A stretch of 64,000 nt of DNA from Paenibacillus rhizovicinus (GCF_010365285.1 NZ_CP048286.1:3855501-3919500); one strand, 5' to 3'. Shown: positions 25,193-35,014, counted from the first letter of the stretch. Numbers and translations: made by a program. The notes: a model not told the origin generated them from the sequence alone.

Positions 25193-28100
25193 ATGTGGAA
25201 GAACGCTAGATTCACGGTTAGGTCCAAAATCATTCTCGGTTATTTGATCATGTTGATCAGCGTGGGCATTTCCATCGCCGTGCTTAACGGCAGGATGAAC
25301 TCCATGGATAAGGAAATCAATTTCATTAACAATCACGACATGGCGGTTCATGATTTGACTAATCAGATCGAAGCCGACGTATTGGATTTGGAGACGGGAC
25401 AGCGAGGGTATGCCATCACGGGGGAAGAGACTTATATCGCTCCGTACACGGCGGCTCAGTCGGAGTGGCTGGCCGATTACAGCGCGCTGTACCAGCTCGT
25501 TGCGGACAATCCAAGCCAGCAAAGCTATTTGCGCGAGATTAGAACGAACGTAGAGAAGTGGATCGAGGTTGCGGGAGATCCCGTCATCGCGTTGGTGAAG
25601 TCGGGCGATAAGGCGGAAGCGGCGCAATTCTTCCGGCTGGATCCGGGCAAAAAAATCATCGATACGCTGCGCTTCCAGCTGGCCGATTTCATGAGCGTCG
25701 AGAAGGGATTGACGCAGAAGCGGATCGACGACCTGGACGAGAAGAATTCGAGCTTCAAAATCGGCCTCTATATCATGCTGCTCATCGTAACCGTGCTGGC
25801 CATCGCGGTCTCTCTCGTTATCTCCGGGACGATCGTGCGGAGCATCAAACAGGTGATCAAGGCAATCAACGATATCGCCAATTTCGAAGGAAAACAGGAA
25901 CTGAAGCGCATCGACGTAAGAACCCGCGACGAGGTGAGCGATCTATGCGTGGCGGCGAACGGCTTGCTGGAAGCGCAGGAGAGGGCCAATTGGCTCCAGT
26001 CCGGCATTGCCGAGATCGCGGTTTCCACGCAAGGCGTTTCGCATGTGAATGAGATGGCCCAGGCCTTCATGGCGAGAACCGCCCTGCTGCTGGGGGCGGC
26101 CTACGGCGTATTCTACGTCCGGCGGGAGGACAAGCTGGTGCGCATTGCTTCTTATGCGGCGTCGGGTTCGCCGGTCGGCATGAACGAGTTTGCTCTCGGC
26201 GAAGGAATCATCGGCCAGAGCGCGCTCGAGAAGCGGGCGTTTCTGCTGAACGACGTGCCTGAACACCATATTCGAATCGCGACGGGGTTAGGCGAATCCG
26301 CGCCTTCGAGCATTCTTGTATTCCCGGTCGAATTCGAGGGCAGGGTCGAAGGCGTGGTGGAGTTTGCGTCGCTGCATCCGTTTACGCCGCTGCACAAGCA
26401 GTTGATCGAACAGAGCCGCGGGAATACGGGCACGGCGCTGAACAACGTCAAAGCGCAGATGGAAGTGGCGAGGCTGCTGGAGGAAGCGCAGACGCTGACC
26501 GAGGAGCTTCAGGCGCAAACGGAGGAGCTGCAGCAGCAGTCGGAAGAACTCCAGGCGCAGTCCGAAGAAATGTTCGCGCAGCAGGAGGAACTCCGCACGT
26601 CCAACGATTCGTTGAAATTCTCGGAGGAACGATTGCAGCGTCAGCAGGAGGAGCTGGAAGACAGCAACGAGGAGCTGGCTAAGCGGTCGCAGCGGCTGGA
26701 ATCGCAGATGCGGCAGGCTGAAGCGTTCAACCAGCAAATCGAGCAGCAAAACGCGGTCCTGGCCAAACAGGCGAAGGATCTGTCGGAGGCCTCCCGATAC
26801 AAATCGGAGTTTCTGGCCAACATGTCGCATGAGCTCCGGACGCCATTGAACAGCCTGTTGATCCTATCCCAGATGCTGGCGGACAACAAGCTTGGCAACC
26901 TGCAGCCGAAGCAGGTGGAATTCGCGAATACGATTCATTCCTCCGGTACGGATCTGCTTCGCTTGATCGATGAAATTCTCGATTTGTCCAAGGTGGAGGC
27001 CGGGCAGATGAAGATCGAGATGGAGCCGGTCTGCCTGGCCGATGTCAGGGAAAGCCTGCTGCGCAGCTATGAACCGCTGGCCGCCAAGAAGGGCATCGCT
27101 TTCGGCGTGGAGCTGCAGCAAGGTCTGCCTGAATCGGTATACACGGACGGTCACCGATTGCAGCAAATTTTGAAGAATCTGCTGTCCAACGCATTCAAAT
27201 TCACGCATCGGGGCTATGTCACGCTTCGCGTGCATCGGATGGATGAACCGGCCGCCGGTACTGCGGGTCGCGCGGAGCATGCGGGAGTCGCGACAGGAGC
27301 GAATGGCGCAAGCGGCGCAACAGGCGCAGGCGGCGCGAAAAAACCGGGGGGCTTCGTTGCCTTCTCTGTCATCGATACCGGCATCGGCATCCCTGCGGGG
27401 AAGAAAGAAGTCATCTTCGAAGCCTTCCAGCAAGCCGACGGCTCGACGAGCCGCAAGTACGGCGGGACGGGCCTCGGGCTGACGATCAGCCGGGAATTGT
27501 CCGCGCTTATAGGCGGCCATATCGCCATCGAAAGCGAGGAAGGAGCAGGCAGCGCGTTCACGCTTTACTTGCCTGAGGGGATGGAGGAAGCGGCTGCGCA
27601 TTCCGCGCGGAAGGAAGCCGGGGCTGCCGCCCAAATTGCCGAAGCCTTCGAAGCAGCGACGGAGCCTGAATCGCATCGCAAGGAAGGCCTGCTTGCGCCG
27701 AGCATCGAGTGGACGAATCCGGAACTGCTGACGCCGTCCTCGCTCGCCGACGACCGCGACGCCATCCGACCGGGCGACCGGGTGCTGCTCATTATCGAGG
27801 ATGATATCCATTTCGCCAAGATTCTGCTCGACATGGCCCGCGCCCATCATTTCAAGGCGCTGGTTGCGCTGGAAGGCGATAAAGGCTTGGGCCTTGCGCA
27901 TGCGTACAAGCCGGACGGCATCCTGCTGGACATTCAGGTGCCGGTCATCGACGGCTGGATGATCCTGGAGCGGCTGAAGCAGCATTCGGAGCTTCGCCAT
28001 ATTCCGGTTCATGTCATCTCCGTCGTCGACGAGCCGCAGAAGGGGCTGACCATGGGCGCGATGGCGTTTCTGCGGAAGCCGGTAAACAAGACCCATATTG

Positions 28101-28948
28101 AACAGGCACTCTCCCGCGTGGAATCGTTCATGAGGCGCGACCTGAAGCGATTGCTGATCGTGGAGGATGATATCGTGCTTCGTGACAGAATGGTTGAACT
28201 GATCGGGCACGATGACGTGCTGATTACCGCCGTTTCGACCGGGCATGAGGCGCTCGAGGAGCTTCAACGGGAGCAGTTTGACTGCATGGTGCTGGACCTG
28301 GGCTTGTCCGACATCGGCGGCTTCGAGCTGCTGGACCGCATACGGCGGTCGGATCGTTTGAAGCAGCTGCCGATCATTATTTACACCGGCAGGGATCTGG
28401 ATATGCGGGAAGAGCTGGAGCTCAAGAAATACGCGGAAAGCATCATCATCAAGAACGTCAAATCGCAGGAGCGGTTGTTTGACGAGACGGCGTTGTTCCT
28501 TCACCGGGTAAAAGCGGACCTGCCGGAGGATCGCCGTCAGATTTTGGACCGGCTGTATGACAACGAGGCTGCTTTCGATGGTAAACGGCTGCTGCTGGTG
28601 GAGGACGACATCCGGAATATCTTCGCCCTGTCCAACATGCTGGAATCGTATAATATGCGGATTTCCTTTGCTGAGAGCGGCCGTGAGGCAGTGGAACTGC
28701 TGGAGCGAGATCCGGATTTCGATCTTATTCTAATGGATATTATGATGCCCGAAATGGACGGCTATGAAGCGATGAAGGCCATACGCGCGATGCCGCGGTT
28801 CGAGAAACTGCCGATTATCGCGTTGACGGCGAAGGCGATGAAGGAAGACCGCCAGCGCTGCCTGGATGCCGGTGCCTCCGACTATATCAGCAAACCGATC
28901 GATACCGAGAAGCTGTTGTCCCTGCTGAAAGTGTGGCTGTACACGTAA
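25193..28948 (+). CDS. hybrid sensor histidine kinase with three receiver domains
   Basis: A 1251-residue protein. Order: TM1 (about 12-31), CHASE3 sensor (about 38-180, with DLETGQRGYAITGEE), TM2 (about 190-213), HAMP, GAF (about 290-420), a Gln/Glu-rich coiled coil (about 425-540), HisKA with phospho-His in MSHELRTPLN (about residue 546), HATPase (NLLSNAFKFT, DTGIGIP and GGTGLGL), then three receivers with phospho-acceptor Asp in LLDIQ, LDLGL and MDIMMP. A Gly/Ala-rich linker interrupts the ATPase domain near 700-720. The middle receiver lacks the usual Thr/Lys spacing, so it may be degenerate. No HPt or response regulator gene is adjacent. ATG 25193 follows GGAGGG by 9 bases; longer open frame upstream reads through the previous gene. 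Confidence 0.93.
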   Translation: MWKNARFTVRSKIILGYLIMLISVGISIAVLNGRMNSMDKEINFINNHDMAVHDLTNQIEADVLDLETGQRGYAITGEETYIAPYTAAQSEWLADYSALYQLVADNPSQQSYLREIRTNVEKWIEVAGDPVIALVKSGDKAEAAQFFRLDPGKKIIDTLRFQLADFMSVEKGLTQKRIDDLDEKNSSFKIGLYIMLLIVTVLAIAVSLVISGTIVRSIKQVIKAINDIANFEGKQELKRIDVRTRDEVSDLCVAANGLLEAQERANWLQSGIAEIAVSTQGVSHVNEMAQAFMARTALLLGAAYGVFYVRREDKLVRIASYAASGSPVGMNEFALGEGIIGQSALEKRAFLLNDVPEHHIRIATGLGESAPSSILVFPVEFEGRVEGVVEFASLHPFTPLHKQLIEQSRGNTGTALNNVKAQMEVARLLEEAQTLTEELQAQTEELQQQSEELQAQSEEMFAQQEELRTSNDSLKFSEERLQRQQEELEDSNEELAKRSQRLESQMRQAEAFNQQIEQQNAVLAKQAKDLSEASRYKSEFLANMSHELRTPLNSLLILSQMLADNKLGNLQPKQVEFANTIHSSGTDLLRLIDEILDLSKVEAGQMKIEMEPVCLADVRESLLRSYEPLAAKKGIAFGVELQQGLPESVYTDGHRLQQILKNLLSNAFKFTHRGYVTLRVHRMDEPAAGTAGRAEHAGVATGANGASGATGAGGAKKPGGFVAFSVIDTGIGIPAGKKEVIFEAFQQADGSTSRKYGGTGLGLTISRELSALIGGHIAIESEEGAGSAFTLYLPEGMEEAAAHSARKEAGAAAQIAEAFEAATEPESHRKEGLLAPSIEWTNPELLTPSSLADDRDAIRPGDRVLLIIEDDIHFAKILLDMARAHHFKALVALEGDKGLGLAHAYKPDGILLDIQVPVIDGWMILERLKQHSELRHIPVHVISVVDEPQKGLTMGAMAFLRKPVNKTHIEQALSRVESFMRRDLKRLLIVEDDIVLRDRMVELIGHDDVLITAVSTGHEALEELQREQFDCMVLDLGLSDIGGFELLDRIRRSDRLKQLPIIIYTGRDLDMREELELKKYAESIIIKNVKSQERLFDETALFLHRVKADLPEDRRQILDRLYDNEAAFDGKRLLLVEDDIRNIFALSNMLESYNMRISFAESGREAVELLERDPDFDLILMDIMMPEMDGYEAMKAIRAMPRFEKLPIIALTAKAMKEDRQRCLDAGASDYISKPIDTEKLLSLLKVWLYT

Positions 28949-29105
28949 TTCGTGCCTGGCCGCGCCGCGTTGCGCGGATGCCGCAAACAAGCATGGCTAT
29001 GTCCCCGGCGCGATTGCTGGTACAATGGAGGAACGAATGTTCTTACCGCATTAGAATTTATGCGTTTCCGAGCCATGCAGGAAAGAACGAATTCTTATCG
29101 GCGAT

Positions 29106-29161
29106 AAAACCTACCCGAAGACGCGGTCGGACATCTTCGAGTCTCCGAGGGTAGAGGTTTT
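29106..29161. other. long hairpin before the helicase gene
   Basis: AAAACC-TACCC pairs with GGGTA-GA-GGTTTT around an inner GAAGA/TCTTC stem. It could be the terminator of the kinase gene (T residues lie within the 3' arm) or a leader structure; I cannot decide. Confidence 0.35.
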
Positions 29162-29184
29162 CTCATGGGAGGCGGGCGGTCGCG

Positions 29185-31653
29185 ATGAACCATACGTTCC
29201 AGCTGTCGGTGCGCGCATTGGTCGAATACGCGCATCGGAGCGGAGATATCGAGTCCGGATTCCGGACGGCGACGGCGCTGACGGAAGGGACGAAGGTGCA
29301 CCAGCGCGTGCAGAAGCAGTACGGCGAACGGGATGAAAGGGAAGTGTACGTTAGCGCGGAGGTCGTCATGGACGATCTCCGCTTTGTCGTGGACGGACGC
29401 TGCGACGGATTGCTGGCCGATGAAGCCGATGGGGGCGTCATCGTCGACGAGATCAAGTCGACTTCCGGCCGGCTGCCGGAAGTCGCAGAGGAGACGTACC
29501 CGGTCCACTGGGCGCAAGCGAAATGCTATGCGTATATGATTGCGTCGGAGCGGGAGCTGGACGCCGTCACGGTACAGCTGACCTACGTGCAGGTGCAGAG
29601 CGAGGAAGAACGGCGTTTTCGGCAGCGGTGGACGCGGGAGGAGCTGGCGCGGTTTCTGGAGGAAATGGTTCGCGCCTACTATCCGTCCGCGATGCAGCAG
29701 GTTCGGCACGCCGAAGCGCGGGATCGCAGCATTAAGGAGCTGCCGTTCCCGTTCGACGCTTATCGTGAAGGGCAGCGAAAGCTTGCCGGCGCGGTATACA
29801 AGTGCATTGCGGACGGGCAAAAGCTGTTCGCCAAGGCGCCGACGGGCATCGGCAAGACGATTTCGACCATCTTTCCCGCTGTCAAGGCGATCGGGGAGGG
29901 GCTGCTGCAGCGCGTCGTCTACTTGACGGCGAAGACGAGCGCCCGCGTATCGGCGGAGAACGCATATGCCATGCTGCAAGGGAAGGGGCTTCATCTGCAG
30001 GCGGTGACGCTGACGGCCAAGGAGAAGATTTGCTTCCAGGAGGAAGTCCGGTGCAGCAAAGAGCATTGCCCGTTCGCGGACGGGTATTACGATCGGATTA
30101 ACGAAGCGCTGCTCGATCTGCGCGCCAACGAGACGTTGATCACGCGGGAGGTCATCGAGGTTTATGCCCGCAAGCATCGGGTATGCCCGTTCGAGTTCTC
30201 GCTGGATGCCGCATACGGGGCGGACGCGATCGTTTGCGATTACAATTACGTATTTGATCCCCGCGTCAATTTGAAGCGGATGTTCGAGGAGCAGAAGCGC
30301 AAGACCGCGGTGCTCGTGGACGAGGCGCACAATCTGGTCGACCGGGCAAGGGACATGTACTCCGCCGAGCTGCACAAGAGCGCCTTTCTGGACGTGCAGC
30401 GCGCCTATAAGGGCGTGCATGCGGGCGTGTCCGGCGCAGCCAAGGCAGTCAATAATTATTTGCTTGCGCAGCGCAAAAGAATCGGAGAGAAGCAGCAGGA
30501 GTCCGTCAGCGGGCTGCCGGAGGAACTGGCGGCGCTGGCGGAGGCGTTCGCCGCCGAAGCGGAGCGCGCGCTGCTTGATGCGTCCTCTGGCGATCGGGCT
30601 GGCGGCAATGCGCCTAGCGCGGCAGCTGCGGCAGCGGCGGATATCGGTTATGCGAACGACGAGGACCTATTCGGGCTTGTGGCCGGGGGCGGCTTCGCGG
30701 CAGACGCCTCCGCTCCGGAGAATGGCGGCCAAGGCAGCGCGATTTCCGGCACCCGGGAGCTGCTGGAGCTGTATTTTGCGTGCCAGAACTTCGTTCGGAC
30801 GGCGAAGCTCTACGATGAGCGGTACGTCACGTATACGGAATGCGCGCGAAGCGAGGTGCGGATAAAGCTGTTCTGTCTGGATCCGTCGCATCTGCTGCGA
30901 ACGATGGGCAAGGGCTATCGGTCGACGGTGTTTTTCTCGGCGACGCTGACGCCGCTCCCGTATTACATGGACATGCTCGGAAGCGATGGCGAAGCGAGTT
31001 ATTCCGTGGTCATTCCGTCGCCCTTCTCCCGGGAACAGCTGGACGTGTACATCAGTCCGATGTCTACGAGATATCAGGACCGGGAACGGACGAAGGAGCC
31101 GATCGTGTCCTTGCTGAGCCGGGTCACGTCGCAGCGCAAAGGCAACTATCTGCTGTTCTTTCCCTCCTACGCTTATATGGAGGATGCCCATGAGCGGTTT
31201 GCGATACTGAGACCGGAGCAGGCGGGCGCGGACGGCGCGAAGATCATCGTGCAGAGTGCGCGCATGTCGGAGGAAGAGCGGGAACGGTTCCTTGCCGCGT
31301 TCCAAAGCGATGCCGAGGAGCAGGTGATCGGATTTGCGGTCATGGGCGGTATTTTCGCGGAAGGGATCGATTTGGTCGGGGATCGGCTGACGGGCGTCGC
31401 GGTGGTCGGCGTCGGGCTGCCGCAGGTCGGATTCGAACGGGATATCATGAAAGCTTATTTCGACGGAACGGGGCGTAACGGGTTCGAATATGCCTTTCAG
31501 TTTCCCGGCATGAACAAGGTGCTGCAGGCGGGCGGGCGCCTCATTCGTTCGGAGCAGGACCGGGGCGTTCTGCTGCTGATCGACGACCGCTATCTGCAGG
31601 CTTCATACAAAAGACTGCTTCCCCGGGAATGGCTGGACTATACCGTGTTGTAG
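29185..31653 (+). CDS. XPD/DinG-like Fe-S helicase fused to a PD-(D/E)XK-type nuclease domain
   Basis: An 822-residue protein. The N-terminal ~190 residues read like a Cas4/RecB-type nuclease (VDGRCDGLLADE followed by IVDEIKST, the D...ExK pattern, about 71-94). The superfamily 2 helicase core has Walker A PTGIGKT (about 219), four cysteines placed as in XPD/DinG Fe-S helicases (ICFQEEVRCSKEHC near 283-296 plus HRVCPF near 334), VDEAHN (about 378) and a C-terminal QAGGRLIRSEQDRG. It probably unwinds and processes damaged or branched DNA. A low-complexity Ala/Gly/Asp stretch lies at about 455-525. ATG 29185 follows GGGAGG. Confidence 0.87.
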   Translation: MNHTFQLSVRALVEYAHRSGDIESGFRTATALTEGTKVHQRVQKQYGERDEREVYVSAEVVMDDLRFVVDGRCDGLLADEADGGVIVDEIKSTSGRLPEVAEETYPVHWAQAKCYAYMIASERELDAVTVQLTYVQVQSEEERRFRQRWTREELARFLEEMVRAYYPSAMQQVRHAEARDRSIKELPFPFDAYREGQRKLAGAVYKCIADGQKLFAKAPTGIGKTISTIFPAVKAIGEGLLQRVVYLTAKTSARVSAENAYAMLQGKGLHLQAVTLTAKEKICFQEEVRCSKEHCPFADGYYDRINEALLDLRANETLITREVIEVYARKHRVCPFEFSLDAAYGADAIVCDYNYVFDPRVNLKRMFEEQKRKTAVLVDEAHNLVDRARDMYSAELHKSAFLDVQRAYKGVHAGVSGAAKAVNNYLLAQRKRIGEKQQESVSGLPEELAALAEAFAAEAERALLDASSGDRAGGNAPSAAAAAAADIGYANDEDLFGLVAGGGFAADASAPENGGQGSAISGTRELLELYFACQNFVRTAKLYDERYVTYTECARSEVRIKLFCLDPSHLLRTMGKGYRSTVFFSATLTPLPYYMDMLGSDGEASYSVVIPSPFSREQLDVYISPMSTRYQDRERTKEPIVSLLSRVTSQRKGNYLLFFPSYAYMEDAHERFAILRPEQAGADGAKIIVQSARMSEEERERFLAAFQSDAEEQVIGFAVMGGIFAEGIDLVGDRLTGVAVVGVGLPQVGFERDIMKAYFDGTGRNGFEYAFQFPGMNKVLQAGGRLIRSEQDRGVLLLIDDRYLQASYKRLLPREWLDYTVL

Positions 31654-31701
31654 GCGCGGGCAAGGAGGCCGCTTCCGCTTTGGCGGACGGGGCGGGCGTT
31701 G

Positions 31702-32178
31702 TTAGCGAACGGAGGAATTGATCAGCGTTTTCTCGTAGGCGTTGACCCAGAAGCCGTCGATAACGGACGCGCCCCGGTGGGCGTAGCCGTTGTTCGTGAA
31801 CAGCTTCTTCGCGCCGAGCTGGTTGGTCAAGGCATCGAGATAGATGTGGTTGAAGCCAAGCTCGGCGGCTCGGTCCTCCAGCCTGGAGAGGATCCGCTGC
31901 CCGTAGCCGCGCTGCTGATAATCGGGATGGACGCGCAGCCGCTTGATTTCGGCAGTGTCGAAATCCAGTTTCTTGAGGCCGCCCATGGCAACGACCATGC
32001 CGCTCTGGGCCGTGCCGACGAGGAAGTCGCCTCCGCTCGATAGATACTGCTCCTCGATATGGAAGATATCGTGATAGTGCTGGTGCGTCGGCTCTACGCC
32101 CGCGGCGGCGATGACGAGAAGATGCAGTCTCCAGATGTCGTCGTGGTCGGCGGTGGAATAACGGCGGATTTTCATCAT
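31702..32178 (-). CDS. GNAT-family N-acetyltransferase
   Basis: A 158-residue acetyl-CoA-dependent acyltransferase. The acetyl-CoA motif is RLRVHPDYQQRGYGQRIL (V-x5-Q-x-x-G-x-G, about 86-103), followed by the usual beta5 and C-terminal arm (LDALTNQLGAKKLFTNNGY). The substrate is not predictable. The ATG at 32178 or the next at 32175 is preceded by GGAGAG. It converges with the helicase gene. No clear terminator between them. Confidence 0.87.
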   Translation of the reverse strand: MMKIRRYSTADHDDIWRLHLLVIAAAGVEPTHQHYHDIFHIEEQYLSSGGDFLVGTAQSGMVVAMGGLKKLDFDTAEIKRLRVHPDYQQRGYGQRILSRLEDRAAELGFNHIYLDALTNQLGAKKLFTNNGYAHRGASVIDGFWVNAYEKTLINSSVR

Positions 32179-32514
32179 CGCGATCTCTCCTTCGCAACTG
32201 AGGAATGGGGTGAAGACTATTATGTAATATAATCTAACATATACTTCGTGGTGAAGGAATGGTTTTTTCGGTCGAATGGGGTCGCGGACGGAAATTAGCT
32301 TGTTTGCGGAAGGTTTATGTTATGTTTAAAGGAAAGAGACGGAGAAACCGAGCAAAGAGTTGCACCTCGTACACTACATTGGCTTGTATCCGGAGGGGCA
32401 GCGGTAATAGCTATTGAACCGAGGGCGATTTTGACCAATAATGAAGCTAATAAGCGCCTAGGCGGCCCGGAGGACTCAAGGCGGCTCGAGGACGCGCGAA
32501 GGAGTTGAGCAGTC
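32179..32514. other. 336-bp divergent spacer, no gene seen
   Basis: It holds an AT-rich stretch at 32220-32250 that likely contains the promoter of the leftward GNAT gene, and a 12-base fragment CGTACACTACAT (32368-32379) identical to part of the 51-bp repeat unit of 15182-15420, preceded by a similar CCTC. Otherwise I see nothing. Confidence 0.5.
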
Positions 32515-33027
32515 ATGAAGGTTGTCGTGGTTTCCGATACGCATATGACGCGCATGGCCAAGAAGCTGCCGGACCGGCTCATTCGGGAGTTGACGGACGC
32601 GGATGCCATTCTGCACGCCGGGGACTGGATGACGATGGCGGTCTGGGACATGCTCCGCGCCTATGCGGAGACGGACGGCGTGGCAGGCAATAACGATGGC
32701 GCGGAGATCGAGAAGAAATTCGGCCAACGCAAGATTCTGACTCTGGGCGGCGTGCGCATCGGCATCGTGCATGGCCACATCGGGACGGGGAAGCGCGAGG
32801 ATACGGAGACGAACGCCTTCAAATCATTCGCCGGCGGCAGCGTCGACGTCATCGTCTTCGGCCATTCCCACGTGCCCGTGAAGCGCGAGCGGGACGGAGT
32901 GCTGATGTTCAATCCGGGGTCGGCGGCAGATAAGCGCAAGCAGCCGAAGTATTCCTTCGGCATCTTTACGATAACGGGAGGCCGGCTGCTTCAAGCGGAG
33001 CATATCTACTATGACGATAAAAGCTGA
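32515..33027 (+). CDS. metallophosphoesterase (YfcE/MJ0936-like)
   Basis: A 170-residue calcineurin-like phosphoesterase. Metal motifs in order: SDTHMT (D8, H10), HAGDW, GNNDG, HGH (about 83-85) and GHSHVP, the complete set for a binuclear centre. Members of this subfamily cleave phosphodiesters or phosphomonoesters; the physiological substrate is unknown. Start ATG 32515 follows GAAGGAG by about 8 bases. The 3' end overlaps the next gene by 17 bases in another frame, suggesting translational coupling. Confidence 0.88.
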   Translation: MKVVVVSDTHMTRMAKKLPDRLIRELTDADAILHAGDWMTMAVWDMLRAYAETDGVAGNNDGAEIEKKFGQRKILTLGGVRIGIVHGHIGTGKREDTETNAFKSFAGGSVDVIVFGHSHVPVKRERDGVLMFNPGSAADKRKQPKYSFGIFTITGGRLLQAEHIYYDDKS

Positions 33028-35014
33028 ACAAACGATCAAGCTGCGCAACGTCGGGATTTTCGCCCACGTCGACGCAGGCAAGACGACGACGACCGAGCAG
33101 ATGCTCTATCAAAGCGGGAATATTCGCGCGCTAGGCAGCGTGGATGCGGGCACGGCGCAGACGGACTGGCTGGACGTGGAACGGGAGCGGGGCATATCGG
33201 TCCGCGCGGCGGTGACGCGTTTCGCTTGGAAGGAGACGCCGATCAACCTGGTGGACACGCCGGGGCATGTCGATTTTCTGTCCGAGGTGGAGCGCTCGCT
33301 GCGCGTCATGGACGGGGCGGTGCTGATCGTGTCGGCGGTGGAAGGCGTGCAGGCGCAGACGGAGATTATTTGGCAGGCGCTGCGCGAGCTTGAAATCCCG
33401 ACAATCATCTACGTGAACAAAATGGACCGGATCGGCGCGGATGCGCCGCGGGTGCTGGCGGATCTGCACCGGCTCTTGTCGCCCGGAGCAGTGCCGATTG
33501 CAGCCCCGATCGGGGCGGAAGCGGATTTCATGGGCTCCGTGGATTTAATGGATGCCTCGGCGATGGCAGGCCATCCGTGGGCGGAGCCGTATCGGCAGCG
33601 TCTGCTGGAAGCGGCGGCGGAGCAGGACGAGGCGCTGCTCGAAGCTTATTTGGAGGGCCATCCGCTGGATGAGCGTCAGGCGGCGCTCGCGCTTGTCGCC
33701 GGCGCGCATCGCTCGTCGCTGTTTCCGGTGCTGTTCGGCGCATCGAACCGCGGCATCGGCGTGAAGGAGCTGATGGATGCCGTCCTCGCCTATCTGCCCG
33801 ACCCGGCCGGATCGGTGACGGCGCCGGTTGCCGGCGTGATTTTCAAGATGGAGCGGGATCCCGTCATGGGCAAAATCGCGTATGTCCGCCTCTACCAAGG
33901 GACGATTCGAAATCGCGACACCTTGCTCAACCATACGCGCGGCATGCAGGATAAAGTGACGCAGATTCGCCGCGTGCACGGGCAGAAGTCGGAAGACATC
34001 GGCGTGCTCGCCGCTGGCGACATCGCCGCGGTGTACGGTCTCAGCCGCGCGCGCATCGGGGATGTGCTCGGTACGCCGGAAGGCGTGCCTGGCGAGAAGC
34101 GGCTGGCCGTGCCGCTGCTGACCGTGCAGGTGCAGTGGGGCAGCGAGGCGGACTACCCCGCGGTCGTCGCGGCGTTCCAGGAGCTGGCGGATGAAGACCC
34201 GCTGCTGGACCTGCAATGGCTGCAGGACGAACGCGAATTGCATTTGAAGGTCATGGGGCCGATCCAGATGGAAGTGCTCACGTCCATATTGCAGAGCCGG
34301 TTCAAGCTGGCGGTGAGCTTCGGCGCGCCGTCGGTCATCTATAAGGAGACGCCGGCAGCGTCCGGCGAAGGATTCGTCGCGTACTTGGCGCCGAAGCCGT
34401 GCTGGGCGATTCTGCGGTTCGTCATCGAGCCGGGGGAGCGGGGCAGCGGCCTCGTGTACAAGTCCCTCGTGCGGGGCGAGCGTTTGCTGGAAAGCTACCA
34501 GAACGAAGTGGCGCGGCGCGTACCGGAAGCCTTGCAGCAGGGGCTTCGGAACTGGGAAGTGACGGATCTCTCGGTAACGCTCGTGGAAGGCGAGCATCAC
34601 GTCTGGCATACCCATCCGCTCGACTTCGTTATCGCGACGCCGATGGGCATCATGAACGGGCTTGCCGGCGTCGGCACGAAGCTGCTGGAGCCGATGCTGC
34701 GTTTCCGCATGTCGGTGCCGGAGGAGTACGGCGGCAAGCTCATGAACGAGCTTGTCGTCATGCGCGGAGAATTCGAAGCGCCGGTGCTGCGCCAGGAGCG
34801 GATGGAGCTGGAGGGGCTGCTTCCCGTCGCGACGACGCTGGATTTTCCGGCGCGGCTCGGCGCCATGACGAAGGGGCGCGGCACGCTTACGACATTCTTC
34901 GCGGGCTATCGCGAATGCCCGCCGGACGTCGACGTATCCCGGCAGCGGCGAGGCGTGAATCCGCTCGATCAGGCGAAGTATATTTTGGCCGTTAGGAATG
35001 CGTTAAGCGGATAA
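33011..35014 (+). CDS. TetM/TetO-like ribosomal protection-type translational GTPase
   Basis: A 667-residue EF-G-like GTPase. It has G1 AHVDAGKT (18-25), the switch region ERGISVRAAV, G3 DTPGHVDF, G4 NKMD, then domains II-V ending in the characteristic CPPDVDVSRQRRGVNPLDQAKYILAVRN-type C-terminal segment of tetracycline ribosomal protection proteins. Length is close to TetM/TetO (about 640). Without close comparison I cannot say whether it confers tetracycline resistance or is a housekeeping chromosomal relative. The start lies inside the phosphoesterase gene (17-base overlap) with GGAG about 10 bases before it. Confidence 0.86.
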   Translation: MTIKAEQTIKLRNVGIFAHVDAGKTTTTEQMLYQSGNIRALGSVDAGTAQTDWLDVERERGISVRAAVTRFAWKETPINLVDTPGHVDFLSEVERSLRVMDGAVLIVSAVEGVQAQTEIIWQALRELEIPTIIYVNKMDRIGADAPRVLADLHRLLSPGAVPIAAPIGAEADFMGSVDLMDASAMAGHPWAEPYRQRLLEAAAEQDEALLEAYLEGHPLDERQAALALVAGAHRSSLFPVLFGASNRGIGVKELMDAVLAYLPDPAGSVTAPVAGVIFKMERDPVMGKIAYVRLYQGTIRNRDTLLNHTRGMQDKVTQIRRVHGQKSEDIGVLAAGDIAAVYGLSRARIGDVLGTPEGVPGEKRLAVPLLTVQVQWGSEADYPAVVAAFQELADEDPLLDLQWLQDERELHLKVMGPIQMEVLTSILQSRFKLAVSFGAPSVIYKETPAASGEGFVAYLAPKPCWAILRFVIEPGERGSGLVYKSLVRGERLLESYQNEVARRVPEALQQGLRNWEVTDLSVTLVEGEHHVWHTHPLDFVIATPMGIMNGLAGVGTKLLEPMLRFRMSVPEEYGGKLMNELVVMRGEFEAPVLRQERMELEGLLPVATTLDFPARLGAMTKGRGTLTTFFAGYRECPPDVDVSRQRRGVNPLDQAKYILAVRNALSG

